Source: Cerioporus squamosus
Lineage: Eukaryota; Basidiomycota; Agaricomycetes; Polyporales; Polyporaceae
Assembly (NCBI GenBank): GCA_022592435.1
Contig: JABYQS010000065.1
Location: forward strand, 1 to 64,000
Direction of reading: 5' to 3'
DNA: 64,000 nucleotides
Shown one piece after another: positions 12,997 to 25,777 of the stretch. A model generated the notes under the pieces. The model was not told the origin of the DNA and ran no database searches. It saw only the letters and a program-made list of their open reading frames with translations. Made by a program: the position numbers and the translations under genes. Position 1 is the stretch's first letter; each line of letters opens with the position of its first letter.

Positions 12997-14312
12997 GGCT
13001 CAGGGGGGCACGAGTGAACGACGAACGCAACGCAACGCACGCACGCACGCACGGACTCTATACATGGTGTATCATATTCTCAGAGGGGCGGGAGAGCGCG
13101 CGGTCGCTTTCGGCCCCTCGCCCTCGCTCGTACGTCAGACGGACGGACAGACCCAAGACAACCTACCATCGCTCCACATGTACTCATCCCCCAATCCCGC
13201 TCCTGCTCGCTTCATATGCATATGCCCCGCCTCCTTCCATACTGCTTATTACCCGATGCCTACTGGTGCTGCTCACCTCATTTGACCTTTCTCCAGGGTC
13301 GGCGTCGGCGTCGACGTCGACGTTCGATGCCTCCCCCACCCCCCTTCGCCTCTTCCCATCCTCCCTCCCTCCTCCTCTCGGAGCTGCTCCTGCACATGCC
13401 TTCCACGTTCGATACCCGTCGCTTGGCTGCTAGTACCACCATCTGTATACATTTCTCCCCTTGGTCGCACGCATGGCATGCAATGTTTCGAATTCGTCAC
13501 CGGTGTCTCTCATACGTACCTATATACGCGGAAAGAACCCCCCCACGAACGCACGACGGGCTGCGGGCGTGTCGCTGTTCGCTGTCGGGGGTCTGGAATA
13601 GAATCTGTATGTATATTCACACTCACTTCGAGTGTCCCCAGCTACAGCCAATCCGCGTCGAGAGTGGACTGAGAGAGTGGACTGAGAGTGGACTGAAGTG
13701 GAAGACTGGGTCCACAGACGCAGCGTCGGGCGCCGCCTGCGACATTGACTCCGGCGGCCTCATGGGCGATTGGCCTTCTCCCATCAGAACTGCGACCGGT
13801 GAGTACTTGGATGTCCTAATCTTTCACCCTTGTCTTCGGTGCCGCTTCTTCTCGACATTCCGAATCTCCTGTCTTTCCCGGTTATTGATCCAGGGCACAG
13901 ATTGCGGTTAGAAGATCGCACGCGGCAGTTGAATCACGTAAAGTTTGACTAGGATCGCAGTGAATGCTAGTACTTGGCGGAGACTGGGACTAGGCGAATT
14001 CGAGCGAACACGACGTGTATGTGGGGTGTCCTGGGTTTTCCGTGTCAATACCTGGACCAGGATGGCGGACAAGAAGTCGGTTCGAGTTGACTACAGCGGC
14101 CCCCGGGAACGGTGTTCGTCGCGCGGTCGTTTCTCCGTGTCAACACATCAGTGCGTTCTATGGCAGATCCTCGTGGAGCCCACTATATATACAGCAATCG
14201 AGCGATAGACGGGACCATTGAGATAAGAGTCATCAAGAAGAAGCCAGTCCCATAGCTGCGAACCCAGGAGAAGAAGACCCATCCATCACCTTTGTGGCGT
14301 CCGAACTCCTGT
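12997..14312. other. 3-prime spacer with simple repeats, no gene
   Basis: Convergent spacer. It contains an ACGC microsatellite near 13024-13053, a GTCGGC/GTCGAC run near 13299-13322, and a short tandem array of GAGAGTGGACT-type units near 13660-13702. No coding exon was identified. Confidence 0.55.
13660..13702. repeat. Short tandem repeat, GAGAGTGGACT-type unit
   Basis: Three to four imperfect copies of an 11- to 13-base unit lie head to tail in noncoding sequence. Confidence 0.6.
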
Positions 14313-14947
14313 CTACTCCGAGGAGCCGGAGGAGCTCTCCCAAGACTCGGGATCCTCGTCCATGTCGAGCCACGTCTCGCCCAGGACGAACATGTCCCGG
14401 TCGGGGAAGACCTCGAGGATCTCGCAGCGGATGCCCTCGGTCTCGAGCAGGTACGTGCGGCGGAGCTCGCGCTTGCCCGCGACGATCTGCGCGTCGACGT
14501 TGAGCAGGAGGAACTCCGGGTCCGCGCGGAGGTGCCGGAAGATCTGGCCCAGCGCGAACTTCTCGTCGAGCAGCAACCGCTCCGTCTCGGGCGACGTCAC
14601 CGTCACGGAGGACGTCGCGATGCAGACGACCTTGGGCCCGCACACGAGGTGCACCTGGCGCTCTTGGTGGATGGGGTGGTCCTTGGATGCGCCTGCGCCG
14701 CGGGGACTCGTCTTCGTGTAGATGCGCTCGACGGTGATGCTGCGGCCAAAGAATGCGCTGCGGGGAGTGGGTCAGTTTATGGTGACAGCTGACAGACGGT
14801 GGGTGTCCTGGACAGGACGCCGTCTCACCTGAGCTGTCGCTGAAGGCCTCCCTGGCAAATCAGCATCATACGCTCTACGCCGGTCACTTTCACTGGGGAT
14901 CGGATCTGTTGCACCGACGAATCAGGGTCTGATAGTGGCTCGAACAT
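14313..14947 (-). CDS. Small UbiC/DUF98-like protein (tentative)
   Basis: Two exons, 14829-14947 and 14313-14757, give 187 residues with a clean phase-2 junction. The order of features is LQRQLSAFFGRSI, then ERQVHLVCGPKVVCIATS, then FALGQIFRHL and an alternating beta pattern ending in EVFPDRDMFVLGETWLD. This spacing recalls the chorismate lyase/UbiC and DUF98 fold, in which a helix is followed by a strand with R-x-V-x-L and then a LGxxF turn. The match is from memory of pattern, not an alignment, so the function is only a suggestion. An in-frame extension upstream of the chosen ATG to 15031 exists. The C terminus is acidic and Ser-rich. Confidence 0.65.
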
Positions 14948-16281
14948 CGTAGAGGAAGAGCATACCTCAACACTAGTGGTACTGCCGGTGTAGGTATCTC
15001 TAGCAAGTCTTCTGGTCTCAGGGACACCCATTGCGATAATGATCTAGACGGAGGTTGTATGCTTTACTTGGGAGCGTAGTCAGCGCACGACGGTGGAGGA
15101 GAGTAGAGAAGCGATGCCCACCTTAGGGATGGCCTGGGGGTTGTGTGACGACCAAGGTATACGTGTTGAACGTGTACGTGAGTCGTGGTGCACAGGGGGA
15201 GCTGGGCAGGAGGAGTCGGGGTGAATGCGATACGAGCTTGCCTTGCAGCAAGCCCTCTCATATGCATCTCCAGAACCGCAGTCTCGGATGACAGTGAGAA
15301 CCGGGGTGTCCTTGTCTGTGGTGCAACTCCGCCTTGCGCGGATGCTTTTCATATCTCTACACAGATACCAGGGAATGTCATGGCGAGGTGACAAGGAGGG
15401 TTGGAAGGCCCGTGCTCACCGTCACACGCTCACGCTGAACTGCGTCCGAGAACAGTCCCTTGCGCATGCATGCATAGTCAGTGTCTAAATGCTACGACTG
15501 GATGTCGAGAAGTTCGTCCACACGTTCGTAGGCGACTTTGATGTCCGGGAGCCTGAGTAGCACTGATTTGCAGCCCTGCTACCGACTAGTCCTGTACTCC
15601 ATGATCGTATTCATGACCGCCTGATATGGCCATGGAGGCGTGCATGGACACTGTCAATTGTATCAACTGTTACAAGATCCGGTCAGGGCGTTAGAGACGA
15701 GTAGGCCAGGGACAATACTGACCGGTCAGAATGCCGTGTTGCACGTTCCTGCAGCGGATTCTCGGTCGTGACGTCGGCCAGTCGTTCCAGAATTGACCTG
15801 CCTTCTATGCACGGTCTGGGGTAACGTCCATCTTATCGTCTCTGGCTTCGTCGATGCTGTGGGCGTGGGTTGCGAGTGCGGCATCTCGTCATCTCGAAGC
15901 GAAGTATCGTCCGGCCGAGGCAGAGACGGCCCCAGAGGACCAATCCCGTTAATGAAGCTTATGGGGCCCTAGCTGTCAACGAACTTACGAACTTGGCAGC
16001 TGAGGACCAGCGGGTCGGTAAACTTCTTGTAGATGGCGGTAACCCGCGAAGGAGGATGGCGAGGATTCGGGATGCTACTGGGCCCTGAGCATGCGTGCCA
16101 TCATGAGAGAGCGGGGAGGTCTTGACATGATATCAACTGCTTTCTAGCTGCATGGTCTTCTTCGGTCTCACGTAGGGCAAGCACTTCACGAGAGGCGAAG
16201 GCGGTTGACCATCTCGTCTGAAAGAAACATCCGTTCGTCCTATTCGTAGAGTCGTTAGAAGGCCGTTCGTACACCATGTCA
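14948..16281. other. Intergenic, possible unmodelled minus-strand exons
   Basis: Two minus-strand stretches read like short coding exons: about 15725-15835 (ILERLADVTTENPLQER) and about 15505-15556 (LLRLPDIKVAYERVDELL before a stop). I could not join them in a consistent phase, so no gene is called. Confidence 0.3.
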
Positions 16282-18005
16282 TCACACACGCGCAACCGTC
16301 TCTATCTCCATGCATGTGTCTGTCGCCTTCTCCGCAATCTCGTCGCCAGCACTGTCAGTCTCAGTATTGCTGTGCGCGGAAACCAGCGACGAGCCCAGAG
16401 GGCCGATGAACTTCGCGAAATTAACAGAGCTTTGAGATTGAAATGCAGTTGTCATCTCGGAGGTCCCCGACTGCAAACGAACGAGACCGCGATTGACTTC
16501 CTGCAGGTCGAGGATGAAACGCGATATAAGGATTGCGGTGATCCTGGAGAGCGGGAGCGGTCTGAGATGGAACACGGCGAATGATGGAGAAGTGGCAACG
16601 TACGGTTCCGTGAATATCGTGACGTAGCTGACGGGGACCAGGGATTCGTAATCAATCTGACATAGCGACGGATATGCGCATATGAGCATTCCAGTCGGGA
16701 CAGTCGAGCCTTGGTATATCGCTCACCGATAGCATCGTGAACAGAAGGTGCAGGACATTGAGCGCGAGGAGAACTCTTGTCGAGGTGAGCAGCCGGGAAG
16801 CGGCGTGGCAAGAGCAAGCAGCTCACAGAAAGTATATCGTTCCTTCGTTGGCGTGGCTCTGGTCAGCGGTTGAAACCGGGAGCCATATGGCACACCTGAG
16901 GCTCACCATCTCGCAGAAGAGTGGTCGAGAATTAGTGTCTTCGGGGAACGCCACTAGCTTGCACTTTGGTCCCGTAATAGGTGGCGCGCCATGTCACTAC
17001 GAGGACTATGAGGTCGGCAGCGATGAGGGACACCCGCGAGGCGATCGTGACTACGAAGGGTCAGTCAACATTGCACGCGTGTTGCGCCAACATTCACCTC
17101 AATGGTACGTACATCTAGTTCGTCAGTTGGAATGGTGTATAATGTGAGATACACACTGTAACTCACTGTTTCCCCAGTTCCTCCGGTATATCAACCTGCG
17201 GCAGGCAGCTGAACACAGGAACAGTCGTGGAGTCGAGCCACCGATAGCGCGACTGGTTGAGAGGATCAGGCAAATGGCCAATGGAACTGGAACGCCGCTT
17301 ACGAAGTTCATGCCGATGGGCACTGAGTACAGCAAGAAAACGACTGTGGCTACAGTCCATCGGCGGTGTTCACAAAGGGCGTACGTTCGAAGGCACGAGA
17401 AGGCTTCAATGACAATCGATCAACGTCTGGAGTGACCTACCAAAGCACTGCACGCACCTGCCCATGGGAAGTACTGTAGGACGGAGAACGCAGCGACGGC
17501 ATTTGTAAGGGTTGCACAACTAAGCCTTCAGTCAGTAGCCGCGTTCTGAAGTCTCAAGGGATCGTCTACCTCTGTTGTGTTGAAGGAGTCAGTAAGCGAC
17601 GATGGAAGACAGCATAGTACATGATCAAGCCGACGTACCTGAGGTGACATCGGGAGCGAGGTTACCGTCTGGGTGATCATGGACAGTAGCGACAAGTACC
17701 TGTTGGAGAGGAACAAGATCGACGCCCCGGTGATCTTGCTTCCCCAGAAGAGATCGACTTCCCGCATGAAGTGGGCCACGTACTCCGCAACCAACAGAGC
17801 TGAACACGACGGTGACTCATGAGCAGATTCTGACAAGAAAATATGTCAACGCACCAAACGCCGCGAATTCGCAGCGGTTGTTGATAACGCTGCCCAGAAG
17901 TCAATCAGTCGTAGTATATGAAAAGCACGAAACCAGGAGTTCCACTACTCACAGGTTCTCGAAGATCGAGGCAAGCTCCACAACGCTCGGGCTTGGAGAG
18001 GCCAT
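16282..18005 (-). CDS. DUF6533-type multi-pass membrane protein, with an in-frame stop
   Basis: The ATG at 18003-18005 opens MASPSPSVVELASIF; two short introns lead into EYVAHFMREVDLFWGSK then ITGASILFLSNRYLSLLS, the hallmark of DUF6533 proteins found throughout Agaricomycetes. Downstream exons give further family segments: NAVAAFSVLQYFPWA, SLIAADLIVLVVTWRATYYG, LLRDGTIYFL, LLALNVLHLLFTMLS and ITAILISRFILDLQEVN, ending at a stop at 16282. About seven hydrophobic helices are expected; the family function is unknown. One TAA (16932-16934) falls in frame just before FSTTLLRDG, and the splice after RYLSLLSMITQT is unresolved. The gene may be a recent pseudogene, or the TAA a consensus error. Confidence 0.65.
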
Positions 18006-18109
18006 CCCGTCCCACTTTCAGTGGCAGCCAGCCAGGAGGAGGGGAAGCGAGGTCGCGAATACCGAAAACATACCGGTTCCGTGTTTTCTACGTTGTATGA
18101 GGTCGCGCC

Positions 18110-18925
18110 CACCCCTCAATCGTGTGCAGTGGCACCGAGGCACGCAGCGCCGAGGAAGTCTAGTGTTGCGCCCGGCACGTCATGGGTGCATCTGTGTATG
18201 CACACAACGTAAATACTGGTGAGGGCCGTAGGGTCGAGGGAAGGCAGATAAGCCACTCACAAGCATGTAACCCGGGCGCGCTGGGAATACGTGTTCCGCG
18301 CGCCCGTCGGTGCATCCGACCTCAAACATGCTGATCATCGGATGGCTCCTTATTTGACGAGCTCTTCAGGCAACGCAAGATATCTTATCCTTGCATACAA
18401 ACTGTCTGGCTGCAAGTTGGGTTGGAACGTGGACGTTGCAAAACGAGGGAGGAGCACAACATGAACCGTTGTTAACTAGTACTGTAGAGTTTCGACCGAT
18501 GCGGCGTGTCACAGGTCACAGGGACCTCCGCCGCACCGCATCGTGCTGTAGGTCACAGGTCACGGCCCCTTTGGGGCCCCCATTTTCGCATTTTGGCTCG
18601 GTTTTCGGGCGTTTAGCAGGCCAAATCAGGCAAATTTTGGGCGCCTCCGCTCCGCTCCGGCGACTGCGGGCGGTTACAGGTCACACCCCGCTGGGGCCTG
18701 CACCGCATCGGTCGAAACTCTACAGTACTTGGATCGGGATCTCGTTTGACGAAGCGAGATCCAGCACTGTCCCGATCGAGAGCATCTCCGCTGGCCAAGT
18801 TCGGGTATCCTGACCACACTGACCAAGTTGCCATGAGCTCCCTCAGTAACCGGAGTGCGGACAGCACTTATTCGCAGCCATCGAAGCGCCTCCGCTACGA
18901 TTACGAAAGTCCGTCTCTATTCATG
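18110..18925 (+). repeat. Inverted partial duplicate of the 27.4-28.0 kb promoter and first exon
   Basis: From about 18110 to 18915 this strand matches the reverse complement of 27975-27392 over most of its length, interrupted by MITE A. Shared landmarks are the AGTCTAGTGKTGCGCCCGG block, the GGTCGAGGGAAGG block, GTGGACGTTGCAAAACGAGG and TTTGACGAAGCGAGATCC. It ends inside a decayed copy of exon 1 (MSS-S-RSA, then SKRLR), followed by a GTAAGT donor but no further exon. It appears to be a truncated duplicate, not a functional gene. Confidence 0.8.
18478..18729. mobile_element. MITE A, 252 bp with 27-bp perfect terminal inverted repeats
   Basis: The ends at 18478-18504 and 18703-18729 are perfect inverted copies starting AGTACTGTAGAGTTTCGACC. 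The interior is noncoding and carries several GGTCACAG-type repeats. AGTACT is itself palindromic, so the target-site duplication could be TA (Tc1/mariner-like) or may lie inside AGTACT. The uninterrupted counterpart at about 27615-27622 shows the insertion is recent relative to the duplication. Confidence 0.85.
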
Positions 18926-19040
18926 AAGTAAGTGGTCCTCGGTGTGGCCGCTCACACAGCGGAGTCCGGTGAGAGCCTCCTACTCCGTGACTTGGATGGA
19001 GGGTATAAGTATTCCAGGTGTGCCTCAGGAACGACGCCTC

Positions 19041-19308
19041 ACTATGGTGCGGGGCGACTAGCGAAATGAGGGCGTCTAAAGAGCGCCTATGTGTAGACGC
19101 CTCAGTCATTTGGCAGGAAGCGGCAAAATCTTGAGGGGTTACCAAAAACATCTCGGTCAGTTTTGAGAATTAGGCCATACGGCTTGACAGATCGACTCGT
19201 ATTGGGAAAAGGAGTCGATTGGTCAAGCCGTTAAGGATTCGGGCGAATATTGGGCGCCCAGTTCGCGTTGTACAAAAGATGCGGTGGCTAGGTGCCCCGC
19301 ACCATAGT
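19041..19308. mobile_element. MITE B, 268 bp with 15-bp terminal inverted repeats and internal hairpin
   Basis: ACTATGGTGCGGGGC at 19041-19055 is matched by its exact inverse at 19294-19308. The interior contains a long hairpin: ACGGCTTGAC at 19179-19188 pairs with GTCAAGCCGT at 19222-19231, with extra pairing inside. No coding sequence and no clear target duplication are visible. Confidence 0.75.
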
Positions 19309-19342
19309 CAGTTCGGGCCAGGGATACTATCAATAGAGACTA

Positions 19343-19551
19343 TTAGAGACTATTTGCAGCGGGTTCCGAACGGGCTCGAGATACGGTGATCTCAGCATTG
19401 GTTGGAGTCTCAGCGTCTCCTACCGCCAATGCTTGCGGACTCCAGACAGAGTGTCTCGGTAAACCACGAACAAAGTCAAACCATAGGTATCGCTCCAGCT
19501 TATTAATGACATCCGCTCCACGATATCACACCCGCTGCAAATAGTCTCTAA
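19343..19551. mobile_element. MITE C, 209 bp with 22-bp inverted repeats and TA target duplication
   Basis: TTAGAGACTATTTGCAGCGG opens the element at 19343 and its inverse closes it at 19551; TA flanks both ends (19341-19342 and 19552-19553), as expected for Tc1/mariner-type nonautonomous elements. A short GCATTGG/CCAATGC inverted pair lies inside. Confidence 0.8.
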
Positions 19552-19906
19552 TATGCTCGTGCACAACGAGTACTTCCCAGTATCAGTCGGAACACCGCCC
19601 GTCCTAACCGTCTCATGTTCACTTCAATTATCCGGTCATAATTATGAGAGCATGTACGTACAGCAACATAACGAACTCAAAACGATCATCTACAAGCTAC
19701 ACAAGAGCATAAATACAGTCTTATAATCTAACGTACGTACGCGTAAAGGTCAAGAAGAATCGTGTCGAAAGCGTTCCGGATGTATTCGTAAGTCGTAACG
19801 CGTGCCTGCCTATCGGGCGTGCGTGAAAATAACGTGGTGGGGGTGGTGGTACAGTATTAGCACATCTCATCTGGCATCGTCTCCTTCGTATCGGTTGAAT
19901 CTGTTC

Positions 19907-22200
19907 TCATGCGCCCCGCGCAGCCTTGCTCACCAGCGCCCACACAGTGAGCAGGAGCAAGCACATACAGAATATCATCAACCGCGCCTCCTCTCCTGCG
20001 GGGCTCCGCTCCGTCAGCAGCTCAGACAACCCTTTCTGCTCGACGTCCGGATGGCCGCTCGGGCGCAAATCATATCTCCACCGCCGCGTGGTCGACCACC
20101 CGCGGTAGAAAGCGAGGGCTCTCCACAGAGCGGGGTCACCAAGGCCATACCTCAGGCCGCTCGTACCAACGCTGTTCTCCAGCAGGATGAGCGGCCCCTC
20201 GATCCCCAGGGCGCTGGCGACGGATGCAAACCACTCCGCCACTCCGGCACCTGCACCCAGGCTTGCGCCTGCGCCGGCGCGAGGTTTCCAAGGCCAGAGT
20301 GCCGCGTATCGCTGCGAGACGTCCAGACAAACCGGGATGCCATGCGCGTCACACGTCAAGTCGAACGTGCCTTGCTCGATGGGTGGCAATGGGACATCCG
20401 AGGTTCCCTGAGCCGGAATGAATGCAATGCTGAATGACTTGAGCCGAGGGTTTGCCAGGGCAATGCGCGACGCGCCGACGTGCATCGGCTCCTCGCCTGG
20501 CATGCGCACGAGCGCAAGCGAAAGCGTGCGTAGGCGCGACAACCCGCGTAGTGAGGTCGCGAACGCATCCTAAAGTGACATGTACCGGTAAGCCTTGAGC
20601 TGAGGTGGACAGACGCGCATACACTCACCAAGAAAAACGAAGGCCGGTTGGTACAGGTGATCTCCATATCGAGTAGATGTGGACACGACGCCACAAGGGT
20701 ACGAAAAACTCCGTTGCTATCGTATCCGCCTTGGATCGCAAACGTCACCTTGATGGACGTGAGAGCGTGCAGACCTAACAGGACCCGAGAGATCGCAAGC
20801 GGTGTCAAATCACGAAGTTGCATTGGATGGGGGAAGCAGACGCGTTGCAGTGTCTTTGACAGCGGTGTTGACGGAACTGGAGGCGACTGTTGGTTCTGGA
20901 CCTGAGCCTGAGGCTGGGCTTGCGCTACATTGGCACCTGCGACGGCGGGGTCGTCCGGGTGTGTACGGTCAACGAGGGCCCTCAAGACCCCGAAGGAGCC
21001 GGAGAACTCCTTGAGGTTTGGTAGAGCTTCCGGGGAGAGGGTCGAGAGATCAACCTGGTTCGTGCTGGGCCGACCGAGGAGGTGCAGACTCTCAATGGTG
21101 GGATGCCGTTCGAGGAAGTCCTTGAAGTCTGACGTCGTATGCGCCTGGCCCGGAACGGTCGTGGTCCAGACCAGAGCTCCGAGAGTGAGGTGGCGTAGGT
21201 TAGACCAAAGGGCTGTGTACAATCGCGCGGCGTCGGTCGGCTCGGACGAGTTCCCTACGATCCTCAAGGATTCAAGGTGGGGACACCGGAGAGTGAGCAT
21301 GTCCCAGAGACGGGTGAAGACAGGCTCGCTCTCTGACTCCTGGTCAGCGAGCCCGAGGACGAGGTCACCCTTGCTGGCATCGGACCCACCTCGGGAAGGC
21401 AAGTGCAGGGAATGGGCGTAGAAGCCGTCCTTGAGGGAGAGCGAGAAGCCGAGGAGGTCCGTGAACTTGAAGAGCTGGACGCGGTCAGTGTGAGCAGCGC
21501 ACGGCTGAGCTATGATGTCATGTGGCACACACCGAGCTAGTAGGACGAGGCAGGAAGCAGCCGAACGTGGTCCCGACGTGTCTTAGCCGCGGGCACCTGC
21601 AGAACAAGTCAAAACGCTAATTCCGTGGAGCGCGCCGCCATGAGGCGGGCGTCGACACCCGAGGCCGAGTCCGGGGTGCACTCGAGCACTCACCTCGCGC
21701 GGAGCTCCGCCCACATCCGGTCGTCCGGCAGCATGTCCTCCCCGTCCCACTCGAAGTGCGAGAGCGCGTCGAGGTGCGCGGCGACCTTCATCACGCAGCG
21801 CGAGACGACACCCGCGTTGTCCCACGCCTTGAGCTGCTCGCGCGGCCGGGAGCTCACCTCGTCCTCCGGGTAGACCGACAACCTCCGGATGTGTCGCGCT
21901 ACGTCCGGACGGCGCTGCAGCATGCCCAGCGTGCGCTCGCACTGCTCGGCGCCATGGAGCTCCACGTCTGCGTACAGCGCGGGCACGACCTTCGCGTGGA
22001 CGGAGGAAGACTGATGGGGCAGTCAGGAGGGAGATGCAGTCGCACGACCTGATCAATAATCGTACCACTTGGCTCAGATGGAGTATGTGCGAGCGCGACG
22101 TGAGGTAGCTGGTAACCTCGAGGAGAATCTCCGCAGGCAGACGGTCGAGAGTGGGCCGGGCATCACGAAGGGTTCTGTGGTGGGCATAGCGGGCATACAT
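19907..22200 (-). CDS. F-box protein with C-terminal membrane anchor
   Basis: Five exons join in frame: 22066-22200, 21694-22010, 21533-21596, 20629-21474 and 19907-20569. Residues 20-45 carry an F-box (RLPAEILLEVTSYL), the Skp1-binding motif of SCF ubiquitin ligases. The middle contains leucine-rich stretches typical of basidiomycete F-box proteins (for example CPHLESLRIVGN, RHPTIESLHLLG, CPHLLDMEIT), likely an irregular LRR substrate arm. The last 25 residues form a hydrophobic helix (LMIFCMCLLLLTVWALV) followed by a short basic tail, as in tail-anchored proteins. The start ATG follows a run of CCG codons. Substrate unknown. Confidence 0.85.
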
Positions 22201-23140
22201 GGCGGCGGCGGCGGCGGGGTGGTCGGAGGGGTCGTGAAGAGTCAGTACGTGCGAGCGGGTGAGACGACGAGCAGATTACCCCAGAGTGCGAGGGCAGGTG
22301 CGATGAGAGGGAGGCGAGTGCGGGGACAGGTGCTGGCTATAAGTACGGGAGGTGTGTGCACTGTGCAGGGAAGAGAGAGCCCGGGCGCCAGAGCCACGGC
22401 CGAACAAGACTTGCACACGGGATGAGATCATCGGAGCGCGCGCTGCCGCCGGCATTCGTGCCACCCATCGCAGGCCATCGTCGTCCATGTCGCTGCCAGC
22501 CAGCGTTCGTGCCAACTCTACCGCCTCAGATCGAAGCGCAGAACAGTACTACCCGATAGTTGCGCGTAACAGAAGCAAGCCTCACAATCAATGCACGCGT
22601 CCCAAGATGTCCCTCCCCCGCCTCCCTCTTCGCCCCCTTGCATGCCCGCTCGCCACCCCACCGTCCGCGCACACCGCTCCGCCACACCGTGCCCATGCCA
22701 GATGCCCCCCTAACGACACCCGCCGCCCCCGCCCAGCGCTCAGTACCTGTATGTCCCCCACGGAGGCCCGAGCCGAGTTGCAGCGCGGCGCGAAGACACC
22801 CGAGCGTTTCAGGATGCACAGGATGGAAATACAGCCGTACATTCGTATGAGACACGTCGAAACAGCGGGGAAGATCCACAGTAGAATCACGACCTGACAG
22901 ACGGTCAGCGTACGCCCACACCGACGCGGATACGCAGCCACCGCAGCCGCGCCCGCCCGCACATGCACCATCCACCCAGCGCCAACGCAGGAGGGACAAG
23001 TCGGTGAAGAGCCAGGAAGCCAGAACCGCCATTGTTCTCTGCTCCTCCCGTTCAGTGCCCTTCCGTGCCTCCTCTGGCGCCATGCGTGTGGATGGCCCCG
23101 GGACGAACAGCGGCTGCGAATGGTAATCGGAAGGAAAGAC
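22201..23140. other. Spacer between PRMT1 3-prime end and F-box promoter
   Basis: It starts with a (GGC)n run at 22201-22219 directly upstream of the F-box gene start. The minus-strand frame of PRMT1 stays open to 22526 but its predicted protein lacks family similarity and looks noncoding. Confidence 0.5.
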
Positions 23141-25262
<2,122 letters not shown>

Positions 25263-25777
25263 GGTTCGTGTTCGAGTGCGCGTTCGGTGATAGGTTTTCG
25301 GATATGCTACAGTTGTTGTTGTCGTCAGAGACGATTATTGGTACAGTAAGTCGTAGACTTGGGGAGGCGTGAGCACGCTGGAGGAGGAGCAGGAAGGAAT
25401 ACAGAGATCAGCAGACGCGCGACCGAGGATAATGGAAGAAAAATCTCGAAGCGCCCGTGCACGATCGAGCTGATCACTTCAGATCTCCCAGATTATCTTG
25501 CCGCCGTGACGTCGGGGCATCGGGTGACGGGTCACGCCCGCCCTTTCCTTTCTCGGTGTGGCTCGCTTACACGATGTGAGCACAGCCATGTGGGGCACTG
25601 CCGCGAGGGGCGCAGTCAGGCCCAGCGGTTCCACGTCTCGCCCGCAGCTTCGAGGGCTCAGAAAACCCCGTGCAGTGCCCGACCGCTCCCAACTTAACGC
25701 ATCCGGATCCTCTTCCCGCCAGTACTTAAGGACCTTGCCTCGCGATGATCGTGGACCCGACTTCTACACAAACACCC
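25263..25777. other. Divergent promoter region, PRMT1 and LITAF-like gene
   Basis: About 515 bases separate the two start codons. No motif beyond AT-rich stretches near 25290-25350 stood out. Confidence 0.45.

Noticed and set aside
13216..13911. 231-codon plus-strand frame after the large protein gene
   Set aside because: It spans pyrimidine-rich leader-like sequence and simple repeats and shows no ordered segment.
18830..18930. Independent small gene starting at the ATG near 18833
   Set aside because: It is the duplicated exon 1 of the gene at 26.7-27.5 kb, with no downstream exon in frame.
22526..23140. C-terminal extension of PRMT1
   Set aside because: The extension is about 205 codons of low-complexity Gly/Arg/Trp/Cys-rich translation past the normal family length, so it was not included in the CDS.
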